Source: Gnetum montanum
Taxonomy: Eukaryota; Streptophyta; Gnetopsida; Gnetales; Gnetaceae
Assembly (NCBI GenBank): GCA_015680685.1
Contig: MNCI01033448.1
Location: 1 to 64,000 of the forward strand
DNA length: 64,000 nt
Direction: 5' to 3'
Every line of letters begins with the position of its first letter. Within the stretch, counting starts at the first letter, position 1. This document shows positions 48,522 through 59,907 of the stretch, piece by piece. Both the position numbers and the translations under genes were made by a program. Under the pieces are notes generated by a model. That model searched no databases. It was not told the DNA's origin and saw only the letters and a list, made by a program, of their open reading frames with translations.

Positions 48522-48734
48522 TAGGCTCCGATCCGAATATTTTGGGTAGCCCTGTTAGCTATCCATACCCTAAACCGTAGACGTAATACCTCTAGGGAAG
48601 TTTACGACAAATCGTGTGATGTAGATCGGTCGCAAGGACGATTTCTTTGGAATCCTATAGGGTAGAAAGCCTATTCGTGCTTTTGTTGCCAGCCATTTCT
48701 TTGGATTATCAGTTATCGTTAATCTCATTGCTCA

Positions 48735-51700
48735 ATGGATTCCTTGTACACGATCATAACCGCCATGGTCCTTGCCGATTTGGGTGCCACATCTGTGAAC
48801 CCTATCGCAGTCACCAGACCAGCTCCTGGCGCAACAGGATCTCAAGGGCCATTGCGCCGATCATTGAGACTTCAGGGAAAAGAGCCCATCTTCATGGTCA
48901 TAAACCCTAAAGAATACAACTTTATATGTGTTAAGATCCAAGCAAAGCTGGCTCTTAGCCGAGCCGAGGTCGAAGCGAAACGAAACGTTGAGGTGATCCA
49001 CCGAGGGGGCCATGATTTCAAACCAACAGCTTACGACATTATTCCCTTGACCGAACATCAACATGAACTTATCACACAGTTGGTCATGGCCAAGAGCTAG
49101 GCTGCATAGGCTATGGTGGAACCCCAGAATGGGGAGGAGGAAGAGGACGAATTGGCAGCCTAGTTAGAAAATTCGTTCCATACCCTGAGCCCCCACACGT
49201 ACATAAATCCCTTGTTTCCTTTCAACGGAGAGGCCGCTCCTCTTGACTCAGCCATAACCACACATATGCATGTCCCCATCATTCCACAAGCCACTGTGTA
49301 GCCATCTAGGCTGCAAGTGCAAGTGCCACCCAATAATATGGGGGCAGTCGCATCATCACGAGTACTCAGCATTCTAGCGGTGGTTCCGGCAACACCGCGC
49401 CCCATTTCATCCCTCAGATACAACCTCACACCATATCAACAACTCGCCCAACGTAGACTTTACCGCTCCTGCCCCCTCCAACTCAATAGATCACCATAGC
49501 TATTCAGCCATAAACATACATCCAACAGCCTGCCGCAAGTCAGTGGGCCAACCCTGCAGTGCAACACAACCAGTCTGTGTTGTATGGTGTGCAACCCTCC
49601 GTTGCACCCGCAACGCAAGTTCCACAGGTGGTCCTGCAGTATATCTAACCTTATCTTACACAGCAGCCGGTGGCTAACCCCTCTTCACAAACTAGTGGGT
49701 GGTGGTCTTCATAGGCCCCTACGCTTGCAGGGATCCCCACCCCACAAGCAGCTAGCCAAACTCTCCCGTCGTTTCCATTCCCTAGCGCCGCCCTCCCAAT
49801 CCAACCTCCTATGCCTTCTGCACAGACACCTCTGTCAACAGGTCTGGACCAGGCTTTCTAGCTTATACAGACTCTCACTGAGGAGGTTCGACGCCTCAAA
49901 GCTACTGGTTCTGATACCATTCAGATCATGGACTTTTACCAGGATGATCTGATTAGTCTAGCAGTCCCTATGCTGTCGTTGCCGCCAGGGATGTCCCTAC
50001 CTCATTTTACCAAGTACAATGGTGAGGGAGATCCCAATGCTCACTTGGTCACATTTAGGTCTGAGTCCTTGTTGTTGCAGTAGTGGCCATACACCATCAT
50101 CAAAGTCTTTGCAATCTCTCTAATAGGAAAGCTTTGGATTGATACCGAGCCCTCCCACGCTCTTCCATCTCAACCTTGGAAGAGCTACTAACCCAATTTG
50201 TAACCTGCTTCAAATACAACTTGAAACCGGAAGTCACATTGGATCAGCTCATGGGGGTGAAACAAGACCCGCTCGAGCCCGTCCAAAAGTTCATACAGCG
50301 CTGGAATGCTACCTTGAATGAGATCCGCGAGCCGATCGCAGACTCACATCTGCTGGCTATATTCAAAGGAGCAGTCAACGACTTTATTAAGTAAAAGCTG
50401 TATTATCTTTTCCCCAACTTTCTACACCAGGCCTTCGCTCAAACTAGAAGCATTCAAGATGCTGCGGAGGCCAGCAAGGACCTGACATATGTCACCTACA
50501 GGAACGCACACAACAAAAGCAAAGACAAAGGTAAAGCAGCAACAACGACAGGAGCTGCGATGACTGAGGGTACAAAGACTAAGAACAAGAAGGCACCCAC
50601 GGTGCCTTCTGAGACCACGGCTAGTGTCGGCACCAGCCAAGACATAACTGCAGCTCAAGGGCCCCCCCAACCAAAGCCAAACTTTGAGCGTAAGGATCGT
50701 TCAAAATACACGGCGTTGCCTGTAAAACACTCCGAACTGTTGAAAAAACTATTAGGGGCTGGACACATTCAACCTAAGAAGGTGTCCGAGGAAGCTTTGA
50801 AGTGTCATAGACGTCATTGTGAACTGCTGAAGAACCCTTCTTTAGCCTTACCTAACAAACCACCAGTTCCGAGATCTTTCAGGCTAGACCGTTTCTGTGA
50901 CTACCACCAGCTATGTGGTCATGATACGAATTACTGCTGGGTGTTGAAAGATGACATTCAATGTATGCTGGATGATGGTTTACTCAAGTTAGACAGCAGC
51001 AACTTGATGCGTCCAGAAAACCAAACATTGCACGTATATAAGAACCCATTGAACGCAAACGATGATCCTTATACAATCACTATGGTGAGTACGGACAGTG
51101 AGAGGAGGGAACCACCAAAACAGCCTTTTGTTTTGCATGTTCCTGCCAGCTCACAAAGGGGGCCAACCATTTCATTGGTAGCCAGTGGGGTCTCAAGGTT
51201 GCCCTTCATCATACGGGCACCTTCTCGGATATAACCTCAGTCATGTAGCGATAGTCAAGCCGCAGCCTCATCTGCGCTCACGCCTAGGGTGCCCTTCATT
51301 ATCAGGGTGCCAAAACCATAGGCTGCTCCTCTCATGCAGGGGCAGACCTCTAACCAAAAGCGTCAACCATCACCTCCCAAACGAAAGGGAGAGGACACCT
51401 CAGTTAATGCAAAGAAAGACCATCTTATGTTCAGCTTCCCTAAGCCTAGGCCCCTAGCCTCTGTGCCTTCGCCTGTACCTCAGGGGCAGGATAAAGGTGT
51501 AGAAACACAACTGCCTTCTCTTGGAAAGAAAAAGAACAAGCCCCCGACTAACACCGCTCTACCTCGGGAGATCCGTATCTTGGGCCGAATGGAAGAGGAC
51601 AAGGGGGATAAACAACCTTGCCAAGAGAAGGACCTCCTTGCCACATTTACACAAGTTAAATAGGCTCTCAAACAAAAAAACACAACCTTGAGCCTTTATG

Positions 51701-51894
51701 ACCTACTTATGACATCTCGAGAACATCATGAGGCTATGGTTCACATGCTGACATCCATATCAGTGGATGAAAGCTTGCTAGTGGAAGAGGAAGCGATACA
51801 TGCTGTCATGTTTCCTTCTGAAGCTGAGCAACCCAGGCCTACCTCGCTGACTTTCCACGACAAGTCTATTAAAGAGGATCTAGAGAAAGGTTAG
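48735..51894 (+). pseudogene. Tat-like gag polyprotein, copy B
   Basis: ATG 48735 (MDSLYTIITAMVLADLG) opens the shared N-terminal block with LRRSLRLQGKEP and EYNFICVKIQAKL, ending in a TAG near 49100. A Pro/Gln-rich stretch follows in mixed frames to 49950. The capsid domain reads PHFTKYNGEGDPNAHLVTF (about 50010) and LEPVQKFIQRWNATLNEI (50270-50330). The long open frame 50560-51234 carries KYTALPVKHSELLKKLLG and the Cys/His motif CDYHQLCGHDTNYCWVLKDD that replaces a classical zinc knuckle in Tat gag. Lys/Pro-rich sequence continues to the protease. Stops at about 49100, 50083, 50393 and 51234 break it. Confidence 0.85.
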
Positions 51895-52482
51895 GTGATA
51901 ACTGAACCTATGTTTATCACTATCCAGGTCGGTCAATATCGGATCCGAAGAGTGCACGTAGACGATGGCGCAGCTACCAACGTCATTCCCTATTCCATTG
52001 TGGATAGGTTGGGTTTGGTCGACTAGATCACACCCATGATGACAGCTTGCGTAAAATCATTCAATGGGGCATGGGTTCAAGTTAAGGGGATGGTGCGTAT
52101 TGAGTTTGTGGTGGGGGATCAATTCCCAACAGAGGCCACTTTCTTAGTTGTCGAGGGGATTCCAGGGTTCAACCTGATCTTGGGGAGGTCATGGTTAGCC
52201 CAGCTGAGGACGGTTTTGTCACTGATACACCAAGAGATACAGCTGCCCTATGCCGGAGGGGAGGTTGTGATACACGGTGACGAAATCACCCCCACGACCG
52301 TCAATAACATTGAAGAAGAATGGGGTTCGGAGATAGAAATGACTGGTGATCAAACCCATCTCCAAATCCCTCAACAAACCGACAGCAATGATGACAGTCT
52401 AGCTTGGGCCGACCTGCCATTTTCGGATGGCAGCGTAGAGGAGTCAAACCATAAGTCTCCTTGCCCTTACGCAACACTCAAT
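51895..52482 (+). pseudogene. Aspartic protease, copy B
   Basis: The active-site region reads RVHVDDGAATNVIPYSIVDR with the catalytic Asp-Gly pair, then FNGAWVQVKGMVRIEFVVGD and the flap-side IPGFNLILGRSWLAQL, typical for plant gypsy protease. A TAG sits between the two parts (52024-52026). The acidic tail to 52521 includes SPCPYATLN, after which a GTAAAT could be a splice donor. The protease would process Gag-Pol inside the particle. Confidence 0.85.
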
Positions 52483-52749
52483 GTAAATGCCATTACGAGA
52501 CAATTGTGTGTTAATGGTTGAACAATGGCTTTCGCGCACGTCATCATGTCTTAGCAAGTTATCATGGCTCATACTTAGCAGTTTTATTTCATGCATTTTT
52601 ATGTTACATTAGTTTTTGGTTTTTACGCTTGTCATTTTTTCACGATGTTATATTTCTCGTACGTATGATATTCATGTTTTCTAATCACTTTAGCATAATT
52701 ATGCAAAATCGTGTACCAGTATCATTTATGCTTGTTGTATTATGCAAAT

Positions 52750-52950
52750 GGCCCGCAACGGCCTTAAACTAGCCATGGCCCGCAACGACCTTAAACTAGC
52801 CATGGCCCGCGACGGCCTTAAACTAGTTACGCAGGATTGCATACTATGACTATTTATACTTGATTACGCAGATGGACCACAACGACCTTAAACTAGTCAC
52901 TAGTTTATGCAGAATCATATGAAGGCCCGCAATGGCCTTAAACTAGCCAT
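52750..52950. repeat. 27-bp tandem repeat between convergent genes, copy B
   Basis: Three gapless units GGCCCGCAACGGCCTTAAAC + TAGCCAT (52750-52830) and two spaced ones (about 52870 and 52923) lie between the protease end and the antisense gene end. Copy A has the same family at 11165-11580. Confidence 0.85.
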
Positions 52951-53143
52951 TACATTCTATCATCATAACTTAGGCGAAATCCTTAATAATTATGTTCACG
53001 CTGTGCAGATAAAAGCATAAAAGCCAAAAAAAGAAAAAATGATTGACATTTAAAACATCCACCAGGTCTTATAACGCATCGTTTCAGTCATTCATAAAAC
53101 AATACTTGACTTCACCATCAATAAAACTATGCGTAAACCATAA

Positions 53144-56100
53144 TTATGCATTTCCTCTACTGCCACTGTCGCCAGTATCTCTTAAGTCCAGATCTAGCCC
53201 TAATGGATCATCCTCCAGTGGGCCGTCATTTCTGGGAATTATTCTTTCACGAAGAATTTCCTTTTCATGAGGTCCTCGTTCCGGCACCGGCCCCACGAGA
53301 GTACGTTGTTCATCGTTGCGTTCTTCCTCTTCCTCTGCTTTTGCTACTTCCTCTGCTAACTCCTCAGCTAGCTCATCTTCTCTATCCTCTTCTGGTAACT
53401 AGATACAAAAGAAGAAAACATATTAGCAAGGCAAGCCTTGACAAAACAATTAGAGAATTTAGATCTAGTCATGCAGAAGCTTACTCGCGATGGCCCTGCT
53501 TCTGCAGCGAAGGGAAGCTTCTCCAGGCCAGCCCACAGGCGCTTCATAATCTCTTCCTCCATTAGATCTGGCCACACATCCTCTCCCAAGGCAGCTCCAG
53601 CCTTCAATTTCCCTTTCTCCACGCTAGTCTAGCGAGGTGGATCAGGGAAGAACGTAGGGACTGTCCTCTAGCCCGCAAGGAGAGTCATCTCCCTTTCCGG
53701 GGACACACTTACAGTCACCTAATCTTCGAATTTCTTGAAGGCTTCTGATGCTCCGATGACATCCAGAAAGACTTCGAGAAATTCGGCTTTGATGACAGAA
53801 TCATGATAAAGTTTGCCGCTTGTGGTCCTTCTTCTTCTGCCCCCACTCTTGCACACATGCACAATAATCCCTCCAATCCTGGATTTTCTGAGCTAAGAGT
53901 TCTATCTGCATCCGCTGCTCTACCAACGCCTGACTAGTCTGTATGCTTTTTTTGATGGTGGTCCAATAACGGGAGTAGTCGAGAATAGCGGTACGCTAGT
54001 CTTCATCCCCTATTGCCCGCGCTTGTAGGAAGTCACACCGTGATCTTAGGTCTCTGACCTCTTTGGTTAGAGACTCAACCCTCTACTCTGACCTCTGCAG
54101 CCTTTTCCATAGATTTTCATTTACGCCCCTACTTTCCCATAAGGAGTGTGTCGAGCTTAACACACATTTACACATTTTCTCATAAATGTGACGTGGCATG
54201 GCTACTTCATCGGATGGTGGCTCCACTGTGTCCAAATCAATGGGCTCCGTGGGATCCCATCGGAGGCAAGCTCCTAACAGAAATAATCATCAATGTTGGT
54301 GACGCATTAGCACTATGTAATATCACAAAGTTACTACAACCATAACGTACCAGCTCCAGGTTCGACGCACTCTAGGTGCTCGATCATGTCACTGACAACA
54401 CCTTCCATGAAGGAAAATTTATCAGGGAAGTCTCTCCACGCTCTGCTCACAGTAACAAACGTGGATACGTCCTCTTCTCTTGTAGCATAATCCAGTTAGA
54501 AACTTCATCTATTTACAGAATCCTGCAGACGTGCTAACACATCCATTACCTCTACCGGTGATAGTGGCGACTTCGCCAACATCTTCCGCCTCCTTTTCCT
54601 CTTCACGCACTTGAGTCTGTGCATCGCTGGTTCCAGTAGCTGGGGCCTCCCCATGCACATGAGTCTATGCGGTGCTTGTCTCGACAACTGGGGCCTCTTT
54701 TTCTAAAATTGAGGCAACTTCCCCACGACTTAGTACCACTGCCCCTGTCTCAGGGGTCAGCTCCTCTGTAATTTTCACTAGTGATATCACAACACCTTAG
54801 TATATCATTCCAAACAAACATTGCGTAATACAGTTCCTTCACGCTTACCAGGTAGAGGCTTACTTCACTGAACTTTGATCGCCACAGTTTGGCCTGCGCC
54901 GCTCCCAGGCTCGGTAGAAGCCTCAGTTATACGAAGTCTTTTGCTCCGAGCTGTAGGTTCCACAATTTCCTCCGCCAGACGTTTTCCCTGTGAGGCATCG
55001 CCAGTGTAAGTAGGCATTATCCCTCCTATACTGTTAGGGCCTCGCAATCGAGATGCTGCCAACCCCTTGGTCGTTATAGACAATGACTCCCCGATCCCTT
55101 CCGGTGGATCTTGCCCACGGGTAGTGCTGAGGATATGGGTAATCCAGGGTTTGGATAACTAGTCTCGGTCTTGCTGCACCCAGATCCCATTCCTTTGGAC
55201 AACCAGAAACTTTGCAAAACGCCGAAGGCAAGCTATGAAGAAGGCGTAATGCACATTAAAACGAGACTCAAGCTTCTTGCGAAGCTTGATCATCTCGTTG
55301 CGCATCCATTTAGTGAAATAGCTTGTCCAATTGAACTGGGTTCCCTCTTCCAGAACCTCTCGCATAATACGGGTCTGTTCTATTGAAAAGAACTTCCCTT
55401 GCGAGAGCGTTTTGGGGAAGGTCCGAGCCCGAAAAAGGGGATAAATTGTCTTGGCGATGCCCATCTTGAATCTTTCACAAGGAAACCCTTTAGCCTCCTT
55501 TGGGACCCTTACCCACTTCTCCAGCCACTGCTGGAAGTTGAGGCTCCTCTCCACCTTCTCACTTACGGGAAGGCTGTCCGAGGGGACGCCAAATAGGTCT
55601 TTGAAGAGCTGAGCATCAATGTTAAAGCTTACGCATACATGATGTACACGCGTGCAGAAATGCTCTGCCTTTTCGTTGAAGGAGTTGACCAGGGTTAGCA
55701 TTTCACTGGCGGGGACATCAGGAGTTGCAGCTAAAAACAGATGCATTAGCCCCACTGCTCGGATCTTGGTGGTCACAGTGACTAGGGCTGCCGAGTGGCC
55801 GAGCCAGCGCTGTGCGTCCTTGATGTCGCCATAGCGGAAGAGTACGGTGCTCGCCTCGCGGTCGAAAATTGTAAGGGTAATCTCCCGGGATTCCTTGACT
55901 AAATAGCGTAAAACACAAGTAAAAAAAAATCCTATTACGCAACGCTCACAATTTACAACTATACTACGCAATAATTGACTATGCAACAGCCCTACCAGGT
56001 CCAAATGGCAAGGGAAATGGCGGAAGGTTCCTCTGCACGTCCTCAATGGTAAGGGGCGGATCTAAGGTCCAGTCATCGTGCAGCCACCTGAGTTTCTAGT

Positions 56101-57226
56101 AATTCTCAAAAGCCTTAGCATAGTGGGTCGGGTACTCATGCATGTCGAAGCCAATCTACCCTATAACACCAGCGCACACGTTACTAGTTGAGGTAAATGC
56201 CATTATTGCCGTTTCAGCCCATGATAACGCATCTCCATTTCCAACTAACCTGTTGTCATGAATAAAAAACCTGTACCATACCACATAGGCTTATCTTACA
56301 TTTTTCACATAGGCTTCTCTTATCCTTCACATCGATGATAGACATATAACAACAACAAAAAATATACAGTTAACAAAATTTGCTTACCTGCCTGTGTAGT
56401 ACACTGTGCCTTGTGGGTTCTGGAAATAGGTCGAGACATGGCGAGCCATGAACAGCGTGTTATATGCATGATAACAGCTAAATTGAGCCATTTCCCAGAA
56501 CTAGTTTAAGCACCTTAAGCCTTGGGCGCTAAGTTCTCGGTCCTCGGGACAACCCATATCGATGGCCCCGTCTGTCAAGAAGGCCAGAATCCCTTGTGCA
56601 GAACCCGCCAACAGGTGCTCTAAAATGGCACCGGTGATATCATCGGACAAATCAGACCACACAATGATGCTGTAGTTGTAGAGTAAGAACTGCAGAAACT
56701 CCAGTGCACCCTGTCAAAACCATATGGCCTTCCCTTGCAACCGCGTTTTTGGGGGAGGGACATTGGGGACGATGGGGTTTATACAACACAAAACCCTGAC
56801 AATATCCAAGACAATCAGAACAGGCTTTAGCGTAACGCTGTACAGAAAACCCAAAACATAAATTAACGTGTAGATTTACATTTGTATCATTAATACAGAA
56901 AACCTACAACCTACACCTAGCTACCCAGGCCAAAATCACCCAAACCCTTGCAACAACGCAAGGTTCGTCCCTGACAACGGCAGTAGACGCAACCCCATCA
57001 AACCCTCGCATTAACCCAAGGTCCATAATTTGAAATCCACATTCATGCAAAAGATACCATAAAAAGTAGACATTAAAACAAACATAAGCATGTAAGGAAT
57101 GACCTACCGGTTCAAAGGTGTAGGGTCACGAACATCGACCACCGCCTGCGAAATGCGCTCCAGATTTTCTTGCACCTCATCGATTTTAGCCAATTTTGCA
57201 TTCTTCCTTTTGATTTTTGATGCCAT
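53144..57226 (-). pseudogene. Antisense passenger gene with HAD/FCP1-like domain, copy B
   Basis: Exons on the minus strand: 57226-57108, 56837-56388, 56270-55996, 55898-54849, 54777-54550, 54508-54351, 54273-53485 and 53398-53144, about 1100 codons. All junctions have GT and AG, and phases fit through exon 5. Exon 1 is open (MASKIKRKNAKLAKIDEVQ). Exon 2 has LKPVLIVLDIVRVLCC, YSIIVWSD and YNTLFMARHVSTYFQNP, a HAD/FCP1-like layout with the first Asp kept and the second Asp and DD pair lost. Exon 4 is long and nearly open, with an unrecognised domain (FKDLFGVPSDSLPV, AKTIYPLFRARTFPKTL). Exon 7 has heptads (LVEQRMQIELLAQKIQDW). Exon 8 is Glu-rich and ends RDTGDSGSRGNA. About nine stops, mostly TAG or TGA at former Gln, Arg or Trp codons, make it a pseudogene today. 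Confidence 0.75.
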
Positions 57227-57378
57227 TGTAACAGGTTCATAATTTTTCACCGTTTAGCACTTGCAAATCTTCGCAAAACCACATGCTCTAATCCTCTACT
57301 CTTTCTTCTCTCGCTCAACAATAGTTATGAATTCGAATTCACAATAGCCAACAACCTGTCCTCATCAAAAACCACTTA

Positions 57379-57384
57379 CTTATA
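57379..57384 (-). promoter_or_regulatory. TATA-like box of the antisense gene, copy B
   Basis: The minus strand reads GCATATAAGTAAGTGG 153 bp upstream of the antisense ATG, aligned with TTTATAAACCAGTGG in copy A. The 360 bp between this gene and RT would act as its promoter region. Confidence 0.5.
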
Positions 57385-57603
57385 TGCGAGGATCACCGAC
57401 TTGATATCCGATTTCAGTGGGACTCTCCTAAAACGGAACCTAAAAATCAAGATAAGACGTTAAACTACCACATCTTATCGCCTTGTAATCGGGTTGCATT
57501 AATTACAGCTTGTTTACACTATTCAAAATTTAGTTAGCCTTCCACGTTCGACAACATCACATCACCTTTCTCCTAATCATTTACGCACTTGGCGGTTTTG
57601 CAG

Positions 57604-58833
57604 GGCAGACGGCAAATGGACGCAACATTTTCAGCACCTCTAACTTTGACGGGCCCATACGGGAAGGTAGTTAGGCAATTCGACTCCACGCTAGTAGACG
57701 TTAACCCCTGGTTAGAAGACGTAACCATAGCCGCGTTAGAGACGTCCCTAGAATGGCCAGAACAGTCGACGCGTACGCTAGACCTGGAGGCTAGAGACAT
57801 AGCCGAAGATCCCCTCAGTGAGGTTTCTATCGTTACGCATAAGGGTGAAGCCAAAATTCTTAAAGTCAGCTCTTTACTAGACCAAAAAATGCACGATGCT
57901 GTAAAACAGGTCCTGTAAGACAATATCACAGTCTTTGCATGGTCATACGAGGATATGCCTAGACTAGATCCCAGGTTGATCCAGCATAACATAATCTTAG
58001 ACCCAAAGATTAAAGCAATTAGGCAAAAGGTACGAAAAATCAAGCCAGAGATCGTGCTAGCTGTGCGTGATGAAATCACCAAACTGTATCAGGCTGGTTT
58101 CATTTGCATGGTCGATTACTGGGATTGTGTATCTAACATTGTAGTCGTCCCAAAGAAGACCGGAAGCATACGCATCTGCATAGACTTCCGGGATTTGAAT
58201 AAGACCACAATCAAGGATAACTTCCCACTATCGAGTATCGACCAGCTAGTCGATACGACAGCAGGGCATGCGCTTCTATCCTTTATGGATGGTTTTTCAG
58301 GCTATAATCAGATTCGAATCAACCCAAAACATCAATTGACCACGACATTCATGACACCCTAGGGCACCTTTTGCTACACTATGATGCCTTTTGGTCTAAA
58401 GAACGCCGGAGCAACGTATCAACGAGCCATGACATACATCTTTAGTGATTACCTCCTAGGAAGACTGAATGATTATGTAGAAAATATAGCTGTTAAGTCT
58501 TTAAAGTCTAAGGATCATTCAGGAGACTTGGAGTTAGTCGTTAAAAGATGCTCCAAATACGAGCTCTGGCTTAACCCAAAGAAGTGAGTATTCGGAGTTA
58601 AAACCAGACGCATGCTGGGGTTTGTGGTGTTAGAAACCGGCATACAAGTTGACCCTAATAAGGTCAAAGCCATTGTCAAGTTAACACCTCCTACAGACGT
58701 CAAGAAATTACGCGGGTTACAGGGACACTTACAATCTATACGCCGGTTCATCTCGAGATTAATCGACAAGCTACACCCTATGCAACACTTGCTGAAAAAG
58801 GGGGTTAATTTCAAATGGACCGATGATTGCTAA
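57604..58833 (+). pseudogene. Reverse transcriptase, copy B
   Basis: After the acceptor comes MDATFSAPLTLTGPYGKVV, then RT with ELLKxY-region text, SIRICIDFRDLNKTTIKDNF, LLSFMDGFSGYNQIRI, FGLKNAGATYQRAM and the catalytic box NDYVENIAVKS, where YVDD has become YVEN. The thumb follows with VDPNKVKAIVKLTPPTDVKK and LRGLQGHLQSIRRFISRL. Stops: TAA at 57916, TAG at 58360 (former Trp of TPWGTFCY, shared with copy A), and TGA at 58588. RT makes the cDNA. The changed active site means this copy could not work even without the stops. Confidence 0.9.
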
Positions 58834-59907
58834 CATGCGTTTGACAGCTTCAAACAAGAACTACAACATTTACTAATGGTTTTCCCACCACAAAGGGACT
58901 TACCATTTTACATTTACCTCTCAACTTCAGACGTAGCATTAGTAGCATTACTTTGTCAAAGGAGGGATGATGGGTCAGAAGTGCCCATCTACTACTTAAG
59001 CCATGCTCTATGTGCATACGAAACGAGGTACAACGACGTAGAGCGTAATTGCCTAGCATTAGTTTTTATGCTTAAAAAGTGTAGGCATTATCTTTTCCAT
59101 AGCAAGGTCAACATCATTTGTAAAAACAACATTCTTAGGGCCATTACGCACAACCTATACGAGAGTAGTAAAATAGCTCGCTGAAAGGCTATCATGGCAG
59201 AATTCGATCTGCACTATATTAACCAATCATCTACGAAAGGCCAGGTGATAGCTGACCAGTTAATAACTTCACCAATTAACAATCAAATTACTATAGAACC
59301 AGAGTTCCCTGATGAACATGTACATAGTTTAAGCCCTGTCTTGATAGGCCCCGAAGAAACGTTGTACTTCGACGGAGCTTCAACCGCTAGAGGTGGCAGT
59401 GCTGCCACTGTTATTACGCTATCACCTGAGGATGTGCGTCTACACACTTATTGCTTGACCTTCCCCTATACGAATAACGTGGCAGAGTACGAGGGGCTCC
59501 TCAGGGGATTACTAACTACCAGTGAACTCAATGTTCGACACCTAGCGATTAGGGGCGATTTGATGCTTGTCATAAATCAGATCATAGGAGTCTACGCCTG
59601 CAAGGCTGTACATTTTCAGCCCTACTACGATAAAGCTAAAGATCTTCTAAGAAGATTCATGACCATTGATGCCCAACACGTGCCATGCACGGACAACACA
59701 CTAGCCGACACATTGTCTACATTGGCTCTGAACGTACCTTCACATCTTTTTGACACCTACCCTGCATTGATAATAGACTACGCAGATCCTATCATTCAGA
59801 TGACGCAAATCTCTTCTCTTCTCGAGGAAGGCATGCCTGAATGGTACGACGACATTAAAACTTACCTTTTACAGGGCGAGCTATCGTCTGAATTGACACG
59901 CGCGTAG
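58834..59907 (+). pseudogene. RNase H plus second (archaeal-type) RNase H, copy B
   Basis: The first RNase H reads HAFDSFKQELQHLL, FYIYLSTSDVALVALLC, YETRYNDVERNCLALVF and RHYLFHSKVNIIC (58834-59184). After a stop, the open frame 59194-59907 carries the linker IADQLITSP and then a second RNase H: LYFDGASTARGG, NNVAEYEGLLRGL, IRGDLMLVINQIIG and CTDNTLADTLSTLAL. Its D-E-D-D catalytic set is still present. Two RNases H in a row is the hallmark of the Tat lineage. Confidence 0.9.

Larger units (their letters stand above)
52483..57603 (+). other. Candidate Ogre-type intron of copy B
   Basis: The donor candidate GTAAAT at 52483 follows an AAT codon in phase 0. The acceptor TTGGCGGTTTTGCAG at 57589-57603, after a pyrimidine-rich stretch containing CTAAT, opens the RT frame in phase 0 (GGC AGA CGG). 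Splicing would therefore join protease to RT in frame. Ogre elements are known to splice at this place. Here the 5.1-kb block holds a whole antisense gene. The donor is not conserved in copy A, so it is the weak part. Confidence 0.5.
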
